Shown: piece after piece, positions 26,211-34,805 of the stretch
How positions within the stretch are numbered: position 1 is the first letter of the stretch
Layout of the letters: every line of letters starts with the position of its first letter
Assembly: GCA_001567485.1 (NCBI GenBank)
Contig: JZRA01000016.1
Location: 1 to 64,000 of the forward strand
DNA length: 64,000 nucleotides
Reading direction: 5' to 3'
Source: Chloroflexi bacterium OLB13
GTDB taxonomy: Bacteria > Chloroflexota > Anaerolineae > Aggregatilineales > Phototrophicaceae
The notes under the pieces: generated by a model
What the model was told of the DNA's origin: nothing
Seen by the model: only the letters and a program-made list of their open reading frames with translations
The model's database searches: none
Translations under genes and position numbers: made by a program

Positions 26211-27305
26211 ATGAACACAGATCAAATGCTCCGCATGTCTTTTGGTCGGCAGGCCCTCATCGCCACTGTGTTGGCGCTGATTTGGGCGGTTAGCGCGACA
26301 GCCACATTTGCCGACGACACGGTTGTCGACACATGCAGCGTGGGCGTCGACTGTGAAGACGATGACCTCGGATTGAGTCTAGAAGAAATCGAGCTTCATC
26401 CATCCCCGGCCGTGCAGCAGATTTACGCGGACGACAGCATCCTGTTCGACCGGCGGTATCGTCGCGTTACAGCGGCAACCCAGTTCTTCGATGCACCAAA
26501 CGGATCCCCGACGGACGCGCTCGATTCGGGTTTCAATTTCGTCACGCTCACCAACGAGGAAGGCGGCTGGGCGCGAACAAGCAATGGGAAGTGGCTGCCC
26601 GGCGATACGCTTTCAACCGAGGTTGCTACATCGAGGTTCGCAGGCGTGCGCCTCACTGGTGATACCCTGCCCTATCCGGTTGCGTGGCTTCTCGTTCATG
26701 TGCGCCCCAGTATCACACCCGGCGGCCCGGACAACAGCGATGTCCCGGTTCTCCTGCGATACACAACCGTCTACCTCTACGATTCTGTGCGCGTAGACGA
26801 TTGGGTCTGGTATCAGATCGGCTATCAGCAGTGGGTCAAACAAACGCAAGTGGCTGTCATCAAGCCTATCGAACGACCTGTGGATGTGGATACAGAGCGT
26901 TGGGTCAGTGTTGATCTCTATGAGCAGGTGTTGATCGCATACGAACAGGACACGCCGGTCTTTGCAACGCTGGTATCAAGCGGTATGTCGGAGTGGCCGA
27001 CCAACGAAGGCTTATTCCACGTGTACGTGCGCTATCCGCGGACGATCATGGCCGGCGCGTATGGTCAGCCCGATTTCTACTATCTTCAGGAAGTACCGTG
27101 GACGATGTATTTCGATGACGATATCGCGCTCCACGGCGCATACTGGCATGATGGCTTCGGTTATCGCCGCAGCCACGGCTGTGTGAACCTGTCGATCACC
27201 GACGCGAAGCTGCTGTACGATTGGTCATCAACCGAGTTCGATTACTCGGTTCCTGAAGATGTAGGCCCGGCTGTATACGTCTACTCAAGTGGGATTTACC
27301 GCTAA
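26211..27305 (+). CDS. L,D-transpeptidase (YkuD domain)
   Basis: A 364-residue exported enzyme with an N-terminal signal peptide (about 1-35). The C-terminal YkuD domain (about 235-360) carries the full active-site signature IALHGAYWHDGFG then RRSHGCVNLS, with catalytic Cys324. L,D-transpeptidases make 3-3 crosslinks in peptidoglycan or attach proteins to it. The middle third (residues 75-215) is not a recognised LysM or peptidoglycan-binding domain; it may be SH3-like. It is divergent from the SH3b gene and convergent, with a two-base gap, with the frameshifted kinase gene. Confidence 0.92.
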   Translation: MNTDQMLRMSFGRQALIATVLALIWAVSATATFADDTVVDTCSVGVDCEDDDLGLSLEEIELHPSPAVQQIYADDSILFDRRYRRVTAATQFFDAPNGSPTDALDSGFNFVTLTNEEGGWARTSNGKWLPGDTLSTEVATSRFAGVRLTGDTLPYPVAWLLVHVRPSITPGGPDNSDVPVLLRYTTVYLYDSVRVDDWVWYQIGYQQWVKQTQVAVIKPIERPVDVDTERWVSVDLYEQVLIAYEQDTPVFATLVSSGMSEWPTNEGLFHVYVRYPRTIMAGAYGQPDFYYLQEVPWTMYFDDDIALHGAYWHDGFGYRRSHGCVNLSITDAKLLYDWSSTEFDYSVPEDVGPAVYVYSSGIYR

Positions 27306-27307
27306 GG

Positions 27308-28953
27308 TCAGTGCGATGCCGGAAAGGTTATCGTGAAGACGGTGCCCTTTCCGGCGTGTGTCTCGACATCGATTTTTCCGCTGTGGCTCTGCACGATTCC
27401 GTAAGTGACGAATAGGCCGAGGCCGCTCCCACCATGCTTGCTCGTGGAGAATGGATCGAACAACCGGTGCATCATCTCATCCGGGATCCCGGCGCTGTGT
27501 CCCTGAATGCGACCGAGACGGTATGATCGTGGGCAAACGTTGAAATCGTCAGCAACCCGCCCTCGCCCATCGCCTCATTCGCGTTCAGAGCAAGGTTGAT
27601 GAAAACTTGCGTCAATGCATCTGGATTGCCTTCGATCGACGGGACAGGATGCAGATCGAGTTCGATACGTTTTCCCGCTTGAGCGAAGGATTTCCGAGTC
27701 AGGTCAAGCACGGCCTCAGCGATCTCATTGAGATTCACCGGTACAAACGTTTCGTTGTCGCCCTGATTGCCGACGTTGTACTCCAACAAACGCTGAACCA
27801 ACCGCTTGATCCGGTCGACGCTCTCAAGAGTCGTGACAACCATGTCTTCTTCAACGGGCCGGCGCAGCTGAATATCCTCGAGGATGCCCTCCAAATTGAT
27901 CTTGATCGGCAGCAGCGGGTTATTGATTTCGTGCGCGATTCCCGCCGCAAGCCGGCCAACGGACGCTAACTTTTCCGCCTGAATGAGCTGCGACTGCGCG
28001 GATTGCAGTTCACGCGTACGCTCGTCGACCTTTTGCTCCAAATGGCGGGCATAGTCCATCTGAATGCGGTAAAGTTCCGCGTTTCTCAAGGCGAGATTGG
28101 CCTGCCGTGCCAACCCCTCGAACAATTGAATACTCTGGTTATCTAATGGTTCAACGGAAAAGCCGATCAATAACGACGAGATTTCTTTGTTATCGAGGTA
28201 ATTCAACGGGATAACGAGTGCCTGCGTCGCCCACTTTTCCGCAACTACGGCGACAACTGCAATCGCCGTGACATCCAGCTGTGCGAGGTTCGAGGTGATC
28301 CATCGCATAGCACGCTTCTCAACAGGGGGTGGATTGATGCGAACCCCGGCGATTGAAGATGTTCTGCGTGAGATGTTGACCAGCGCGCCCGCCGCGATCG
28401 GGAGCGCATCCTGCATAAGCGACAGGATCAAACCGAACAGCGCCTCTCCGTCATCATGATGTTGATTGAGCGCCTCGCTGATGCGCAGAAGCACCTCGAG
28501 ATCGCGCGTCCTTCGCTGCAATGCGAGTTCAAGCCGCCGTGCACGGATCTTCGTCTCTGCGCGGGCCAGCAGCTCACGAGGATGCACGGGTTTGCGCATC
28601 GAATCGTCAGCGCCTAGCTCCAGCCCCTGCAGAACATCAGGCCAATCGGTCGCTGACGTCAAGAGAAACGTCGGGATTTGGGCCGTGGTGGGGTTTTCCC
28701 GCAGCCGGCGCAAGATATCGAAGCCAGAGACACGACCCAGACGCGGCTCAATGATAATCAGGTCGGGGATTCGCTCCTCAATCGCAGCAAAGAGCGCTGT
28801 GTCAGACTGCGCCGTCCTAACGCTGTAGCCTTCGCGCTCGAATACCCCTTTGAGAAGATGAGACGTAACGATCTCCGCATCGGCGATCAAAATCTCAGGA
28901 AGTCCGTTGGTGACCATTGATGCGGGCAGCGCCGACGTCGTCGTAAATGCCAT
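27308..28953 (-). pseudogene. Receiver-GAF-histidine kinase, interrupted by one frameshift
   Basis: Start ATG 28953. A receiver-like domain (about 20-135) is followed by a GAF domain (about 160-330), a coiled coil, HisKA with LAAGIAHEINNPLLP and a HATPase domain. The reading frame breaks at about 27485-27492, just after DTAPG in the G1 box. Restoring one G in the run CCGGG gives IPDEMMHRLFDPFSTSKHG, GSGLGLFVTYG and a normal C-terminus, stopping at 27308. This is either a pseudogene or a one-base consensus error; I favour the latter. The receiver is atypical: the phosphoacceptor position reads IIIEPRLG (Glu for Asp) and the acidic pair is Asp-Ala. It has no membrane segment. Confidence 0.82.
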
Positions 28954-28983
28954 GGGTTCAAGATACCTATAAACGCTAGACGT

Positions 28984-29012
28984 ATAGTAATGATGTCGCC
29001 AAGTTCTAGCAA
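28984..29012 (-). promoter_or_regulatory. Predicted sigma-70 promoter of the receiver-kinase gene
   Basis: On the minus strand, TTGCTA (29012-29007) and TACTAT (28989-28984) are 17 bases apart. The -10 lies about 30 bases before ATG 28953. Confidence 0.55.
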
Positions 29013-29072
29013 CGCACACCAAACACTTGAATGATAGAATACTCCGATCGTACATCAAATCGCGAAACAGAG

Positions 29073-30272
29073 ATGTCAAGCATCCTTCGTTCCCTTGCTG
29101 CTGGCGTTGTCGGCGGAGTATTTATCGCGGTGGTCTTTTCGGCGGGATTCTTTGTGCGCGATTTGCTGCCTTCACCGTCTCAGGTGAGCGCAGGCGGGCC
29201 GTTTCCGCTGTTGCAGGATGTGATCTCAATCGTTGAAACAACCTATCTTCGAGGCTCACCGGATGAGACCACAACACAGTACTCTGCTATTCGGGGATAT
29301 CTGAGCGGGCTTGGCGACCCTGCGACGTATTTTGTCGAGCCGCCCGCGACCCAAGTGGAATCCGATGCGCTCGCAGGAGTGTACGGCGGGATCGGCGTGC
29401 GGATACATACGACGACGACTGGTGAGTTTCGACTCACGCCATTTGCGGACAGCCCGGCCGAGGAAGCCGGCATCCACGATGGAGATCTGTTAATCAAGAT
29501 CGACGGGACAGCGGTTGAGAAGGGCACGCCGATCTCAGCGATCGACGTTCGCCTGCGTGGAGAAGTGACCGAAGGAAACGGGGTCGACCTCGAGGTGACA
29601 CGCCGGGGAAACCCGATGTCATTTTTCGTCCCTTTCGATGTCATTATCGTTCCCTCTGTGACGTATCGCATTCTGGATGAGGACGAGCATCTCGGCTACA
29701 TTCAGATCACCGATTTTACAAATCGCACCCCAGCGGAACTCCGCGATGCTATCAGTTCGCTAAGGAAACAAAATGCGTTGGCGGTCATTGTCGATCTCCG
29801 GAACAACGGCGGTGGCCTACTCCAAGAAGCGCTAACTGTTGCCGGCGAGTTCATTGACGACGGTCTGCTCCTGACGGAGCGCCAGCGTGCGAATGAGAAG
29901 GAATATCAGGATACCGAAGGCGGCGCATTGACTGACCTGCCGTTGGTCGTCCTTGTAAACGACGGAACCGCAAGTGCAGCGGAAGTTGTTGCCGGCGCGA
30001 TTCGAGATTATCAACGCGGCATGCTGATCGGTCAGCAAACGTACGGCAAGGGAACGATCCAGCAGATCATCCAGCTCGCCGACAAGTCATCGGTTCATGT
30101 GACATTCGCGGAGTGGCTGACGCCGCTCGGCAATACGATCGAGGGGATTGGCCTAACGCCCGACATCGTGATGATCCCGTCGAGCGATGGCGCGGATGTC
30201 GAACTCGCAGAAGCGATACGACAACTTCAATCCAGTATCACACCCAGCGTAACCACCGCACAGGATGGCTAA
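29073..30272 (+). CDS. S41 family C-terminal processing peptidase
   Basis: A carboxyl-terminal processing protease of about 399 residues, with one N-terminal membrane-spanning signal anchor (about 6-25). A PDZ domain (about 100-180) contains GGIGVRI and AGIHDGDLLIKIDG. The S41 catalytic core has the segment VDLRNNGGGLL, the catalytic Ser in NDGTASAAEVVAGA and the catalytic Lys in QQTYGKGTIQ. Such proteases cleave the C-termini of exported proteins outside the membrane. I choose ATG 29073 because a signal anchor then starts close to the N-terminus; an in-frame ATG at 29031 adds 14 polar residues, and neither has a clear ribosome binding site. smpB begins eight bases after the stop. Confidence 0.92.
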   Translation: MSSILRSLAAGVVGGVFIAVVFSAGFFVRDLLPSPSQVSAGGPFPLLQDVISIVETTYLRGSPDETTTQYSAIRGYLSGLGDPATYFVEPPATQVESDALAGVYGGIGVRIHTTTTGEFRLTPFADSPAEEAGIHDGDLLIKIDGTAVEKGTPISAIDVRLRGEVTEGNGVDLEVTRRGNPMSFFVPFDVIIVPSVTYRILDEDEHLGYIQITDFTNRTPAELRDAISSLRKQNALAVIVDLRNNGGGLLQEALTVAGEFIDDGLLLTERQRANEKEYQDTEGGALTDLPLVVLVNDGTASAAEVVAGAIRDYQRGMLIGQQTYGKGTIQQIIQLADKSSVHVTFAEWLTPLGNTIEGIGLTPDIVMIPSSDGADVELAEAIRQLQSSITPSVTTAQDG

Positions 30273-30280
30273 CACACCTT

Positions 30281-30748
30281 ATGACTGACAACCGCAAGAT
30301 CGTCGCTCGAAATCGTAAAGCGATGCATGACTATCAGCTGTTGGACTCGTTCGAGGCTGGCCTCGTGCTTTCCGGCGTCGAGATTAAGTCAATACGCGCC
30401 AATCTCGTCAATCTACAGGATGGTTGGGTACAGGTCATTGGCGACGAACTGTGGCTTATGGGTGTCCACATCACCCCGTATAAGCAGGCCAGCATGTTCG
30501 ATCGGCTTGATCCGCGCCGTCCCCGCAAACTGCTCATGCACCGGAAAGAGATCAACCGGCTCATCTCACGGGTCAATGAGAAAGGCCTCACGCTCATCCC
30601 GACCCAGATCTACCTGAAAAACGGCCGAGCTAAGATAGAGATCGCGCTAGCACGCGGGCGCAAGCAGTACGACAAGCGCGATCAGATCGCCAAGCGTGAA
30701 TCCGATTTGCAGCTTCGGCGCGCACTACGGGAACGTACTCACGAGTAG
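30281..30748 (+). CDS. smpB: SsrA-binding protein SmpB
   Basis: A 155-residue SmpB, which brings tmRNA to stalled ribosomes for trans-translation. Diagnostic segments: NRKAMHDYQLLDSFEAGLVLSG begins the OB-fold (shown here in part as HDYQLLDSFEAG), then GVEIKSIR, NLVNLQDGWV and HRKEINRL. The basic C-terminal tail GRKQYDKRDQIAKRESD is also present. The start ATG 30281 fits the family N-terminus; the open frame extends further upstream inside the S41 gene. No tmRNA gene is visible nearby. Linkage to the S41 protease (eight-base gap) suggests joint transcription. Confidence 0.96.
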   Translation: MTDNRKIVARNRKAMHDYQLLDSFEAGLVLSGVEIKSIRANLVNLQDGWVQVIGDELWLMGVHITPYKQASMFDRLDPRRPRKLLMHRKEINRLISRVNEKGLTLIPTQIYLKNGRAKIEIALARGRKQYDKRDQIAKRESDLQLRRALRERTHE

Positions 30749-30751
30749 CGC

Positions 30752-30779
30752 TTGACACCGAGGGTGAGACTGCTATACT
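30752..30779 (+). promoter_or_regulatory. Predicted sigma-70 promoter of tRNA-Glu
   Basis: Consensus TTGACA (30752-30757) and TATACT (30774-30779) are 16 bases apart. The tRNA 5' end is 13 bases after the -10. Confidence 0.8.
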
Positions 30780-30791
30780 TCTGAAGCGTCC

Positions 30792-30863
30792 GCCCCATTC
30801 GTCTAGCGGTCAGGACGTGGCCCTCTCAAGGCCAAAACAGGGGTTCGATTCCCCTATGGGGCA
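30792..30863 (+). tRNA. tRNA-Glu (anticodon CTC)
   Basis: 72 bases folding as a cloverleaf. The acceptor stem GCCCCAT pairs with ATGGGGC. The T-arm has GGTTCGATTCC, and the anticodon stem TGGCC/GGCCA encloses loop CTCTCAA with anticodon CTC, reading GAG. The discriminator is A and CCA is not encoded. Confidence 0.97.
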
Positions 30864-30869
30864 CACGGT

Positions 30870-30899
30870 AACCGGCTTCCTTTCTAGGACGCCGGTTTT
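30870..30899 (+). terminator. Intrinsic terminator after tRNA-Glu
   Basis: Stem AACCGGC (30870-30876) pairs with GCCGGTT (30891-30897) around a 14-base loop and is followed by a short T-run. It begins seven bases after the tRNA. Confidence 0.75.
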
Positions 30900-31001
30900 G
30901 CGTTAGCGTACAAGCCCTACCCCAGCGCTGAGCACGGCGGCCGGAATGGACAGTTGCGCCAAATGCGGCCGGTATAGTACACATAGGTTTGTAGATCGAT
31001 G

Positions 31002-31015
31002 TACCTGAACAGGTA
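31002..31015 (+). promoter_or_regulatory. Palindrome over the iolC ribosome binding site
   Basis: TACCTG-AA-CAGGTA (31002-31015) ends six bases before the iolC ATG at 31022 and includes the AGG of its ribosome binding site. It could be an operator for a repressor of the inositol genes, or an RNA hairpin that hides the site. TATAGT at 30973-30978 may be the -10 box upstream. Inference only. Confidence 0.4.
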
Positions 31016-31021
31016 GTTACC

Positions 31022-32023
31022 ATGCCGCTCGACCTGCTGTGTATGGGGCGCAGTTCTATCGACCTCTATTCCAAAGATCTCGGCGCACCCTTTGAAGAAA
31101 TCACCCAGTTTGCGGCTTATGTCGGCGGTTCACCGACCAACATCGCTGTCGGTGCGCGCCGGCTTGGCCTCAATTCTGGAATTCTTACCGCCGTTGGGAA
31201 CGACCCTGTCGGCCAATTCATCATCCATTTTCTACAGACCGAAGGTTTCGACACGTCATTCATTCCGGTGAAGGCTGAGCGCCGCTCAAGCGCCGTATTG
31301 CTCGGGATTCAACCGCCCGACCGGTTCCCGTTGGTGTTTTATCGTTCCAACAACGCCGATATCGCGCTGACCATCGACGATGTGCTGAAGTCCCCTGTCG
31401 ACCAGTGTGGACTTTTCCAGTTCGCCGGCACGAACCTGTCGAGCGAGTCGAGCCGAAGCGCAACCCTCTACGCGGCTGAAATCGCCCGCAAACACGGCGC
31501 CAAGATCGTACTCGACATCGATTTTAGGCCGGATCAATGGCATGACATACGGGCATTCGGCGTCAGCATTAGATCGGCTTTGCACCTGGTCGATTTCGTG
31601 ATTGGCACCGAAGACGAGTTCAACGCGGCGGCGCTGGTTGATGCGTCTGGCGTACAGGTCACTCACTCGCAGATGTCCGACGCGCACGTTGCCGTCCAAG
31701 GTAACGCCGTACAACAGATGCTTACCGCAGGCCCAAGCGTAGCTGTTCAGAAGACCGGCGCGAAAGGCTGCCAGCTTCATTTTGCCGATGGTGCGACGAG
31801 AGATGTCCCCGGCTTCCCGGTCGAGATCGTGAATATTCTAGGGGCCGGAGACGCCTTTGGCGCAGGTCTCTTGTACGGCATTTCACAGGGCTGGGACTGG
31901 TATCGCTCAGCACGTCTTGGCAACGCGTGCGGCGCCATTCTAGTTACGCAGCATGGATGCGCTGAGTTCATGCCAACAATGGCGCAGGTGCTCGATTTCG
32001 CCAGTACGTATGGGGGTCTCTAA
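31022..32023 (+). CDS. iolC: 5-dehydro-2-deoxygluconokinase IolC
   Basis: A 333-residue PfkB-family kinase that phosphorylates 2-deoxy-5-keto-D-gluconate at O6 in myo-inositol catabolism. Evidence: N-terminal CMGRSSIDLYSKDLG and AAYVGGSPTNIAVGARRLG, typical of IolC rather than other PfkB sugar kinases, and a catalytic-base motif NILGAGDAFGAGLLYG. It is the first of three genes iolC-iolB-iolD on this strand. The stop and the iolB ATG share one base (TAATG), so translation is coupled. Confidence 0.93.
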   Translation: MPLDLLCMGRSSIDLYSKDLGAPFEEITQFAAYVGGSPTNIAVGARRLGLNSGILTAVGNDPVGQFIIHFLQTEGFDTSFIPVKAERRSSAVLLGIQPPDRFPLVFYRSNNADIALTIDDVLKSPVDQCGLFQFAGTNLSSESSRSATLYAAEIARKHGAKIVLDIDFRPDQWHDIRAFGVSIRSALHLVDFVIGTEDEFNAAALVDASGVQVTHSQMSDAHVAVQGNAVQQMLTAGPSVAVQKTGAKGCQLHFADGATRDVPGFPVEIVNILGAGDAFGAGLLYGISQGWDWYRSARLGNACGAILVTQHGCAEFMPTMAQVLDFASTYGGL

Positions 32024-32889
32024 TGCAAGCAAAATCACCGCTGCTCATCCAGCCGACCCGGTTGACCTCGACGGGAGTCATCGTCTCCGTCACGCCTCAG
32101 CAGGCTGGATGGTCGTTGCTCGATGTCAAGGTTCTACGCTTAAAGCCGGGCGACACACATCATCTAAGCACCACGAACAGTGAACTGGGCTGCATTATCC
32201 AGCACGGGCGTATCAAGGTCAGCGTGAACGGCGGATCTCCAGAGACGTTGGGCCGGAGAACCAGCGTATTCGAGGATAAACCGTATGCGCTCTACCTCTC
32301 GACGAACATGGATGCCCGGCTCAGCGCGCTTGACGATGTTGAGCTTGCGATCTGTTCTGTGCCTGCGGCCACATCCAATCCCTATGCAATCGTGCGGCCT
32401 GAGGACTGCGCGGTCGAACTTCGCGGTGGCGATAATGCGTCACGACAGATCGTGAGCGTGTTTCCACCGGGATTCCAGTGTGAGAAACTTGTCTGTGTCG
32501 AGGTCTATACTCCGAGTGGAAATTGGTCGAGTTATCCACCGCACAAACATGATCGCCACACGGTACGGCCAGACGGCACTATCGCCGAAGCAGACCTCGA
32601 GGAGACATATTTCTACCGCTTCGACCGGCCCGATGGCTTTGCGTATCAGCGTGTTTACACATCCGATAAACGGCTTGACGAGTTGGTACGTGCCACCGAC
32701 TACAGCATCGTATTGGTTCCGGAAGGCTATCACCCTGTCGTAAGTGGTGTCGGATCCACTACCTATTACCTGAACTTCCTCGCTGGATCGGCACAGTCAC
32801 TCGCGAATACGGATGACCCCGAATACACGTGGATCAAATCGACACTCGGCCCGCTTGACCCCCGACTGCCGATCGTTCCTCGCCGCTAA
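32023..32889 (+). CDS. iolB: 5-deoxy-glucuronate isomerase IolB
   Basis: A 288-residue double cupin that isomerises 5-deoxy-glucuronate to 2-deoxy-5-keto-gluconate. The conserved segment NWSSYPPHKHDRH carries the metal-binding histidines. EETYFYRFDRPDGFAYQRVY and YHPVVSGVGSTTYYLNFLAG are also IolB landmarks. Its start overlaps the iolC stop by one base. It supplies the substrate of IolC. Confidence 0.94.
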   Translation: MQAKSPLLIQPTRLTSTGVIVSVTPQQAGWSLLDVKVLRLKPGDTHHLSTTNSELGCIIQHGRIKVSVNGGSPETLGRRTSVFEDKPYALYLSTNMDARLSALDDVELAICSVPAATSNPYAIVRPEDCAVELRGGDNASRQIVSVFPPGFQCEKLVCVEVYTPSGNWSSYPPHKHDRHTVRPDGTIAEADLEETYFYRFDRPDGFAYQRVYTSDKRLDELVRATDYSIVLVPEGYHPVVSGVGSTTYYLNFLAGSAQSLANTDDPEYTWIKSTLGPLDPRLPIVPRR

Positions 32890-32921
32890 CACGCACACTA
32901 CGTCACAGGATCGAAACGACC

Positions 32922-34805
32922 ATGAACTCGATCGAGCTAACAACAGCGCAGGCCATCATCTCTTTTCTCTCCAACCAGTATGTCGAGCGTGACGGCCAGC
33001 GCAACCCGTTCTTTGCGGGATGTTGGGGCATTTTCGGGCACGGAAATGTCGCAGGAATCGGCCAAGCACTTGAACAATTCGCATCGGTGTTCCCGTATTT
33101 CCAGAGCAAGAATGAACAGGCACAGGTGCACATCGCAGCAGCGTTCGCAAAGGCGAGTAATCGGCTGCGCACATTTGCTGTAACTTCATCCATCGGCCCC
33201 GGCGCGACCAACATGCTGACAGGGGCCGCAGCTGCGACGATCAACCGGCTGCCGGTTCTGCTGCTCCCCGGTGACATCTTCGTCGAGCGTGTTCAGGCCC
33301 CGGTTCTGCAGCAGCTAGAAGTACCCTATTCGCAAGACATCTCAGTCAACGACTGCTTCAAACCGGTTTCCCGTTACTGGGATCGCATCTCCCGTCCCGA
33401 ACAGCTCCTGACTGCGCTGCCTGAAGCGATGCGGGTCTTGACCTCACCAGCAGAAACCGGCGCCGTGACGCTCAGCTTGCCGCAGGATGTACAGACGTAC
33501 GCTCATCATTTCCCTGCCGCATTCTTTGAGCCTCGCACATGGATAATCCCGCGCAACCGAGCAGATCGATCCATGATCGACTATGCAGCACACATCCTCA
33601 TGAGCGCCGCTCGCCCGGTCATCATCGCGGGAGGAGGTGTCCATTTCTCCCAAGCGACAGCGACACTCGCATCGTTCGCGGAGCGACACGGCATACCGGT
33701 TGTCGAGACTCAAGCTGGAAAAGGGGCGCTGCCGTTCGACGCACGCATGGCGATGGGTGCGGCCGGCGCGACGGGCACGTCCGCAGCAGTCGCGCTGATG
33801 CGTAATGCGGATGTTGTGTTTGCCATCGGGACACGCTTGTCTGACTTTACGACGGCCTCAAAGACAGCGTTTCAGCATCCCAACGTGAAGTTCATCGGCA
33901 TCAACGTCGTGGAGATGGACGCCTACAAACACAATGCCCTCCCGCTCATCGGTGATGCACGTGCGGTTCTCGAAGACCTGACCGAACGGCTTGGCGATTG
34001 GCAGACTGCACCCTCATACCAGTCCGACGCGACACAGCTCGCAGCCCAATGGAACGATGAAGTCCAGCGCATCTACGACATCCGTCACGGGCCACCTATG
34101 AGCCAAGGCGAGGTAATCGGCATGTTGAACGAGTTAACCGATCCTTCGGATGTCATCATTTGCGCGGCTGGCAGCTTGCCCGGCGACCTCCACAAACTAT
34201 GGCGTACCCGCAGCGACCGGGGATACCACCTTGAATACGGGTACTCGACGATGGGTTACGAGATCCCTGCCGGCCTTGGCGTAAAATTGGCCCTACCCGA
34301 CCGTGATGCTATCGTCGTCGTAGGTGACGGCTCGTACCTCATGATGCACACCGAACTCGTCACTATGGTTCAGGAGCGCATCAAGGTGATTATCGTGATG
34401 CTCGACAATTCAGGTTTTGCCAGTATCGGTGGCCTGTCGCAAAGCGTCGGCAGCGAAGGTTTCGGCACCGAGTACCGGCGTCGTTCTGCGTCAGGCCGTT
34501 ACGATGCCGAGACGCTGGCGATTGATTTTGCCGCGAATATGCGGTCGCTCGGAGTCCGTGTCATCGAAGCTGATAGCCACGACACCTTTGCCTCGGCGAT
34601 TGCGGAAGCAAAGCGACACGATGGCGGCCCGGTGGCAATCGTGACCCGCACTGACCGCAACGCGCGTGTACCGGGCAGCGACGCGTGGTGGGATGTCGCC
34701 GTCGCTGAAGTGTCGGACAAACCCGCGGTTCAGGACGCGCGTAAGGAATATCTGGAAAAGAAGCGGTTGCAGCGCGCCTATTTCCCGCCGACAAAGCCGG
34801 GATAG
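32922..34805 (+). CDS. iolD: 3D-(3,5/4)-trihydroxycyclohexane-1,2-dione hydrolase IolD
   Basis: A 627-residue thiamine-diphosphate enzyme that opens the inositol-derived ring dione to 5-deoxy-glucuronate, the substrate of IolB. The N-terminal pyrimidine-binding domain includes GCWGIFGHGNVAGIGQ, a marker of IolD. The ThDP motif is VVGDGSYLMMHTELVT then LDNSGFASIGGL. Length matches the family. It starts 32 bases after iolB, and its 3' end overlaps the convergent LacD-like aldolase by 28 bases. Confidence 0.94.
   Translation: MNSIELTTAQAIISFLSNQYVERDGQRNPFFAGCWGIFGHGNVAGIGQALEQFASVFPYFQSKNEQAQVHIAAAFAKASNRLRTFAVTSSIGPGATNMLTGAAAATINRLPVLLLPGDIFVERVQAPVLQQLEVPYSQDISVNDCFKPVSRYWDRISRPEQLLTALPEAMRVLTSPAETGAVTLSLPQDVQTYAHHFPAAFFEPRTWIIPRNRADRSMIDYAAHILMSAARPVIIAGGGVHFSQATATLASFAERHGIPVVETQAGKGALPFDARMAMGAAGATGTSAAVALMRNADVVFAIGTRLSDFTTASKTAFQHPNVKFIGINVVEMDAYKHNALPLIGDARAVLEDLTERLGDWQTAPSYQSDATQLAAQWNDEVQRIYDIRHGPPMSQGEVIGMLNELTDPSDVIICAAGSLPGDLHKLWRTRSDRGYHLEYGYSTMGYEIPAGLGVKLALPDRDAIVVVGDGSYLMMHTELVTMVQERIKVIIVMLDNSGFASIGGLSQSVGSEGFGTEYRRRSASGRYDAETLAIDFAANMRSLGVRVIEADSHDTFASAIAEAKRHDGGPVAIVTRTDRNARVPGSDAWWDVAVAEVSDKPAVQDARKEYLEKKRLQRAYFPPTKPG

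Noticed and set aside
27485-27492. Programmed ribosomal frameshift in the receiver-kinase gene
   Set aside because: No slippery heptamer or downstream structure is evident, and three other genes show the same one-base loss.
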